64,000 nt of DNA. Origin: Henriciella sp. AS95. GTDB lineage: Bacteria; Pseudomonadota; Alphaproteobacteria; Caulobacterales; Hyphomonadaceae. The notes under the pieces are model-generated. The model searched no databases and had not been told where the DNA came from. It saw only the letters and a list, made by a program, of their open reading frames with translations. Within the stretch, counting starts at the first letter, position 1, and the number at the start of each line of letters is the position of its first letter. A program made the translations under genes and the position numbers. Below, in pieces: positions 62,365 to 64,000 of the stretch. The DNA is taken from the NCBI RefSeq assembly GCF_038900055.1, contig NZ_JBBMQM010000001.1:992001-1056000 (forward strand), read 5' to 3'.

Positions 62365-62964
62365 CTACCACTGATTTGACGCGTCGAAGAATCCCATTGA
62401 GCAGATTTCGTCCAGGGGTAGTCGGTCGCTGGGTGTTTCACGGTCCCGCAGTTTTTGCGGCAGACTGTCCGGGCTTCCGAGTTTTCCCACCGCGAACGCT
62501 GCATTCACCTCAAATTCCTCAGGTACACGCAGCTTGGTTCTTACCTCATCGAAGTCGATGCCGGTCATTCCATGAGCGTGATAGCCAAGCTTCATCGCTT
62601 GCAGGGCAAGCTGCATCCAGGCTGAGCCGGCATCGTAAGCGTGGGAAACGAGGGCCGTGCTGGTTCCATCCGGCTTCGACTGCCGGGTTCTGGAAACGAC
62701 AAAACCGAGAACGGATGAATTTTTTGCCCAATCTGCATTGAACGGTATCAGCAGGCTTAGAAACAGTTCCCAATTGGGATCGCCGCGCCGCGACCAGATG
62801 AACCGCCAGGGTTGCGAATTAAACGCCGAGGGCGCCCAGCGCGCTGCCTCGAACAGGGTCATCAGATCTGCCTTCGGCATGTCTACAGGTTCAAATGCAC
62901 GCGGAGACCAGCGTTCAACGAAGGAGGGATCGACAGCTGTGTGCGGTGTTATCTGGCGCGTCAT
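62365..62964 (-). CDS. Nitroreductase family protein
   Basis: A 199-residue FMN-dependent oxidoreductase. WSPRAFEPVDMPKADLMTLF, then AARWAPSAFNSQPWRFIWSR is the FMN-binding start, and AYDAGSAWMQLALQAMKLGY, HAHGMTGIDFDEVR the second half. Family members reduce nitro compounds, quinones or related substrates with NAD(P)H; the natural substrate here is unknown. It is single, between the IS6 fragment and the M20 peptidase gene, both on the same strand. Confidence 0.9.
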   Translation of the reverse strand: MTRQITPHTAVDPSFVERWSPRAFEPVDMPKADLMTLFEAARWAPSAFNSQPWRFIWSRRGDPNWELFLSLLIPFNADWAKNSSVLGFVVSRTRQSKPDGTSTALVSHAYDAGSAWMQLALQAMKLGYHAHGMTGIDFDEVRTKLRVPEEFEVNAAFAVGKLGSPDSLPQKLRDRETPSDRLPLDEICSMGFFDASNQW

Positions 62965-63054
62965 GGGAAGCTCCGAAACTTTGTCCTGAGGTTAGCGCAG
63001 GACCCGTCATTGTTGTTTGGCCAGTCGACCGGGACACGACGAATTCGGTTCTGA

Positions 63055-64000
63055 TCAATTTTCGAATGGATTGCTCATCCCTCCGTAGACGCCCTTGGCC
63101 GTTGTGCTGCTCACCTGTTCGTTCATTTGCCCACAAACTGACAGGGCGATGAGGGCATACATCAATGTGCACTCGAAGAAATCCTGCGGTGTCGGCCGCC
63201 AGCGGGTCGGACCGAAGGTCAGGGCAGGGATGCGGTGCATGTTGAAGACATTGTGGTCTCGCCACATGCTGGAATAAACGGACTTCGCCTTTTCGACAGG
63301 GTGGCCTTTCACCGACTGAACCGCCGATCCGACGCTAGCGGCAAGCGGCTCGATTTCATCATCCTGGGCCTCGTAGCCATGGTAGACATTCACCGGCGTT
63401 ACATCGAATTCGATACCGGGAAGCTCGCGCATGACCGACTCCAGACTATGGAGCACGTCGGCTGCTTTCTGTTTCGGCCCAAGATCGCACCCGATATAGA
63501 GCGAACAGATCTGCGTCCCGCCGCTATAAGGGAAGCCGCCCTGGATGCTTGAGATCGTCGCTTTTGGCAGACAGGTGCCGCCTTTGGTGTCGTAGGTATT
63601 GTCGCGCTCATAGTCCCGTGTCCAGGCGTGGAGCGCCTCAATGACGGGGCCGAGCTTGTAGAGCGGACTTGGATGGTCGGCTGTCTTTTCCGGTGCCTTG
63701 AGAAGGGGGCGGAAAATTGACTCGCCATAGATCTGCACACGGAAGGTGCACGATCCTGCGCCGAGCCAGGTCACGCCGAAATCGGTGCCTTCTGCGGCGA
63801 TGGCATAATCAGGTGCAACGCCGCCATGGTGGAACATGTAGTGGGCGCCGATTTCCTTGCCCATATAGTCAATGCCGCCGCGCTCTTCGATCGGCTCCGG
63901 TCCGCACTCGCCGGGGCAGGCGGTCAGGTACATCCGGCCCGCCAGATCGAAGCCAGCCTTCTTCAGGGCTTTTGCGGCCATCAGCATACAACTCATCGGG
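63055..64000 (-). CDS. M20 family metallopeptidase, 5' partial
   Basis: The C-terminal 315 residues or so of an ArgE/DapE/carboxypeptidase-type enzyme; the start lies beyond the right edge. Visible parts are MLMAAKALKKAGFDLAGRMY, the segment TACPGECGPEPIEERGGIDY, and a dimerisation domain with GAGSCTFRVQIYGESIFRPL. The metal-binding His/Asp of the N-terminal part is outside. Members hydrolyse peptide or acyl-amino-acid bonds. The C-terminus ends VYGGMSNPFEN. The specificity cannot be given. Confidence 0.82.
   Translation of the reverse strand, partial: PMSCMLMAAKALKKAGFDLAGRMYLTACPGECGPEPIEERGGIDYMGKEIGAHYMFHHGGVAPDYAIAAEGTDFGVTWLGAGSCTFRVQIYGESIFRPLLKAPEKTADHPSPLYKLGPVIEALHAWTRDYERDNTYDTKGGTCLPKATISSIQGGFPYSGGTQICSLYIGCDLGPKQKAADVLHSLESVMRELPGIEFDVTPVNVYHGYEAQDDEIEPLAASVGSAVQSVKGHPVEKAKSVYSSMWRDHNVFNMHRIPALTFGPTRWRPTPQDFFECTLMYALIALSVCGQMNEQVSSTTAKGVYGGMSNPFEN

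Noticed and set aside
1-64000. CRISPR array
   Set aside because: No regularly spaced direct repeats and no cas genes were seen.

Overview
The window comes from an alphaproteobacterium. Evidence for this is the CheB-CheR-HWE kinase, a MASE1 hybrid kinase, three large TonB-dependent receptors, a CYP108-like P450, a split 2-oxoacid dehydrogenase and the hutF/hutC pair. A marine or aquatic Hyphomonadaceae-like heterotroph would fit, but this is inference from gene content and not a phylogenetic placement. No rRNA, CRISPR array or plasmid functions were seen.

Layout. 1-1838: end of a histidine utilisation locus (hutF, hutC). 1903-5532 (minus): a three-gene envelope polysaccharide-type operon (YaiO-like barrel, HEAT protein, GT2 glycosyltransferase). 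Two of its three genes are broken, one by an in-frame TGA and one by a frameshift in an AG repeat. 5766-9880: a MASE1/PAS hybrid histidine kinase and a single-domain response regulator. 9962-17189: a candidate glycoside/sulfate-ester utilisation locus (TonB receptor, lipoprotein sulfatase, TetR regulator, lipoprotein GH3 glucosidase). Near-identical 16-bp palindromes lie upstream of the receptor and of the GH3/TetR pair. 17350-20363: Crp-type regulator and a large-subunit catalase, with the remnant of a YciF-like (DUF892) stress gene behind it.

20848-32169: an 11.3-kb genomic island in the 3' end of tRNA-Leu(CAG). It has a 16/17-bp imperfect direct repeat at its ends, a P4-type integrase next to the tRNA, and TACCCGCA repeats at both ends that look like integrase arm sites. 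Its cargo is a type I restriction-modification system (hsdM, hsdS, hsdR) with a PrlF-YhaV toxin-antitoxin module inserted upstream of hsdR and overlapping it, a zinc-ribbon protein, a DUF4268 nuclease-like protein and several unknown or HTH proteins.

32762-38070: response regulator plus CheB-CheR-PAS-HWE fusion kinase, then a small unknown protein. 38195-43751: AraC regulator, TonB receptor, a CYP108-like cytochrome P450, and decayed remnants of a zinc alcohol dehydrogenase and possibly a HipA toxin. 43970-47623: a regulator fusing an alpha/beta-hydrolase fold with a LuxR HTH, in which the nucleophile and the histidine of the triad appear to be missing. It is flanked by two lipoprotein genes and three copies of an 18-bp CTCACCC-N4-GGGTGAG-type palindrome. 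48156-50719: S41 peptidase lipoprotein and a 7TM-AraC regulator.

50964-61843: a catabolic cluster with an AraC regulator, acyl-CoA synthetase, TonB receptor, cupin of the dihydroxyacetophenone-dioxygenase type, two SDRs, and an E1alpha/E1beta/lipoyl/E2-core complex with its own lipoate ligase. The E2 is split into a 78-aa lipoyl carrier and a 224-aa catalytic core. The cluster suggests uptake, oxidation and C-C cleavage of a carbonyl-containing substrate, which is not identified. 61995-64000: an IS6-family transposase remnant, a nitroreductase and the 3' part of an M20 peptidase gene that runs off the window.
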